64,000 nucleotides of DNA. It comes from Isosphaera pallida ATCC 43644. GTDB taxonomy: Bacteria; Planctomycetota; Planctomycetia; Isosphaerales; Isosphaeraceae. This document shows, one piece after another, positions 63,839-64,000 of this stretch; positions within the stretch are counted from its first letter, which is position 1, and every line of letters starts with the position of its first letter. The notes under the pieces are model-generated. The model was not told the origin of the DNA. It made no database searches and was given only the letters and a program-made list of their open reading frames with translations. The stretch spans positions 2,108,001 to 2,172,000 of the forward strand of contig NC_014962.1 in NCBI RefSeq assembly GCF_000186345.1, written 5' to 3'. Position numbers and translations under genes: made by a program.

Positions 63839-64000
63839 ATGACTCCGCTCGACCGACCACGCGACTCCGTAGCGACCGACTCGGTTTCGAGGTTGGCCCG
63901 CATGGTCTCCATGTGGACAACCCCCGCCGCGTTGGGGCTGCTGAGCCTGTCCCTGGCGTTCCTGGGCAACGCTTCGACTCCACTTTGGGACCGCGACGAA
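63839..64000 (+). CDS. GT39/ArnT-like membrane glycosyltransferase, 5' part only
   Basis: 54 codons are visible from ATG 63839 to the right edge. A first hydrophobic segment (AALGLLSLSLAFLGN) is followed by TPLWDRDE, the typical start of the periplasmic catalytic loop in dolichyl-phosphate-mannose and ArnT-type transferases. An AAAGGA lies upstream of the start. The family call rests on this short piece only. Confidence 0.6.
   Translation, partial: MTPLDRPRDSVATDSVSRLARMVSMWTTPAALGLLSLSLAFLGNASTPLWDRDE

Overview
The window looks like chromosomal DNA of a high-GC planctomycete, most likely an Isosphaera-type member of the Isosphaeraceae. This is inferred from gene content: a PVC-type membrane dehydrogenase fused to cytochrome c, a DUF1080 protein, a formylglycine sulfatase, many secreted proteins of unknown function, a GbsR-type regulator, an FHA protein and a GvpF/L gas-vesicle-family protein. 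No phage, insertion sequence, CRISPR array or rRNA operon was seen.

Region by region. 1-7.7 kb: 5' part of an L-lactate permease, then low-molecular-weight-thiol genes (EgtD-type histidine methyltransferase, GCS2 glutamate-cysteine ligase, GshB-type glutathione synthetase) interleaved with a zinc-protease-like protein and a secreted protein. 8-11.5 kb: two secreted proteins of unknown function, the second ending in a thioredoxin-like domain. 11.6-16.7 kb (minus strand): GbsR regulator, single-domain response regulator, PAS histidine kinase, GvpF/L protein and a small acidic protein. 17-22.7 kb: secreted PpiC-type prolyl isomerase, BshB1-like deacetylase, an ORF apparently broken by a 32-bp tandem duplication, FHA protein, queF and a SAM hydrolase. 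22.8-23 kb: tRNA-Phe followed by a truncated tRNA-like relic. 23.3-36.3 kb: lipoprotein, glycosyltransferases, DUF1080 protein, APC permease, DinG-family helicase, polysaccharide deacetylase, acyltransferase-like protein, aldo/keto reductase and DUF971 protein. 36.4-46.9 kb: PQQ-type sugar dehydrogenase divergent from a beta-propeller lactonase, then sulfatase, YgfZ, purine nucleoside phosphorylase, nucleoside transporter and a membrane protein. 47.1-50.3 kb: pyrR-pyrB-pyrC. 50.6-52.7 kb: fasciclin and FIST proteins. 59-63.6 kb: sulfate ABC transporter in the order cysP-cysT-cysW-cysA. The window ends in the start of a GT39/ArnT-like membrane glycosyltransferase.

The most notable locus is the compact plus-strand operon at 53.0-59.0 kb. 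It encodes a basic protein with a possible winged helix, an 801-residue P-loop ATPase with a GKSHLL-type Walker A, and an 866-residue fusion of a Cas4/AddB-like iron-sulfur PD-(D/E)XK nuclease with a HerA/VirB4-like motor ATPase. The first two genes are 5 bp apart and the last two overlap as ATGA. This looks like a self-contained DNA-translocating, DNA-cutting machine (genome defence or DNA-end processing). I do not recognise it as a named system.
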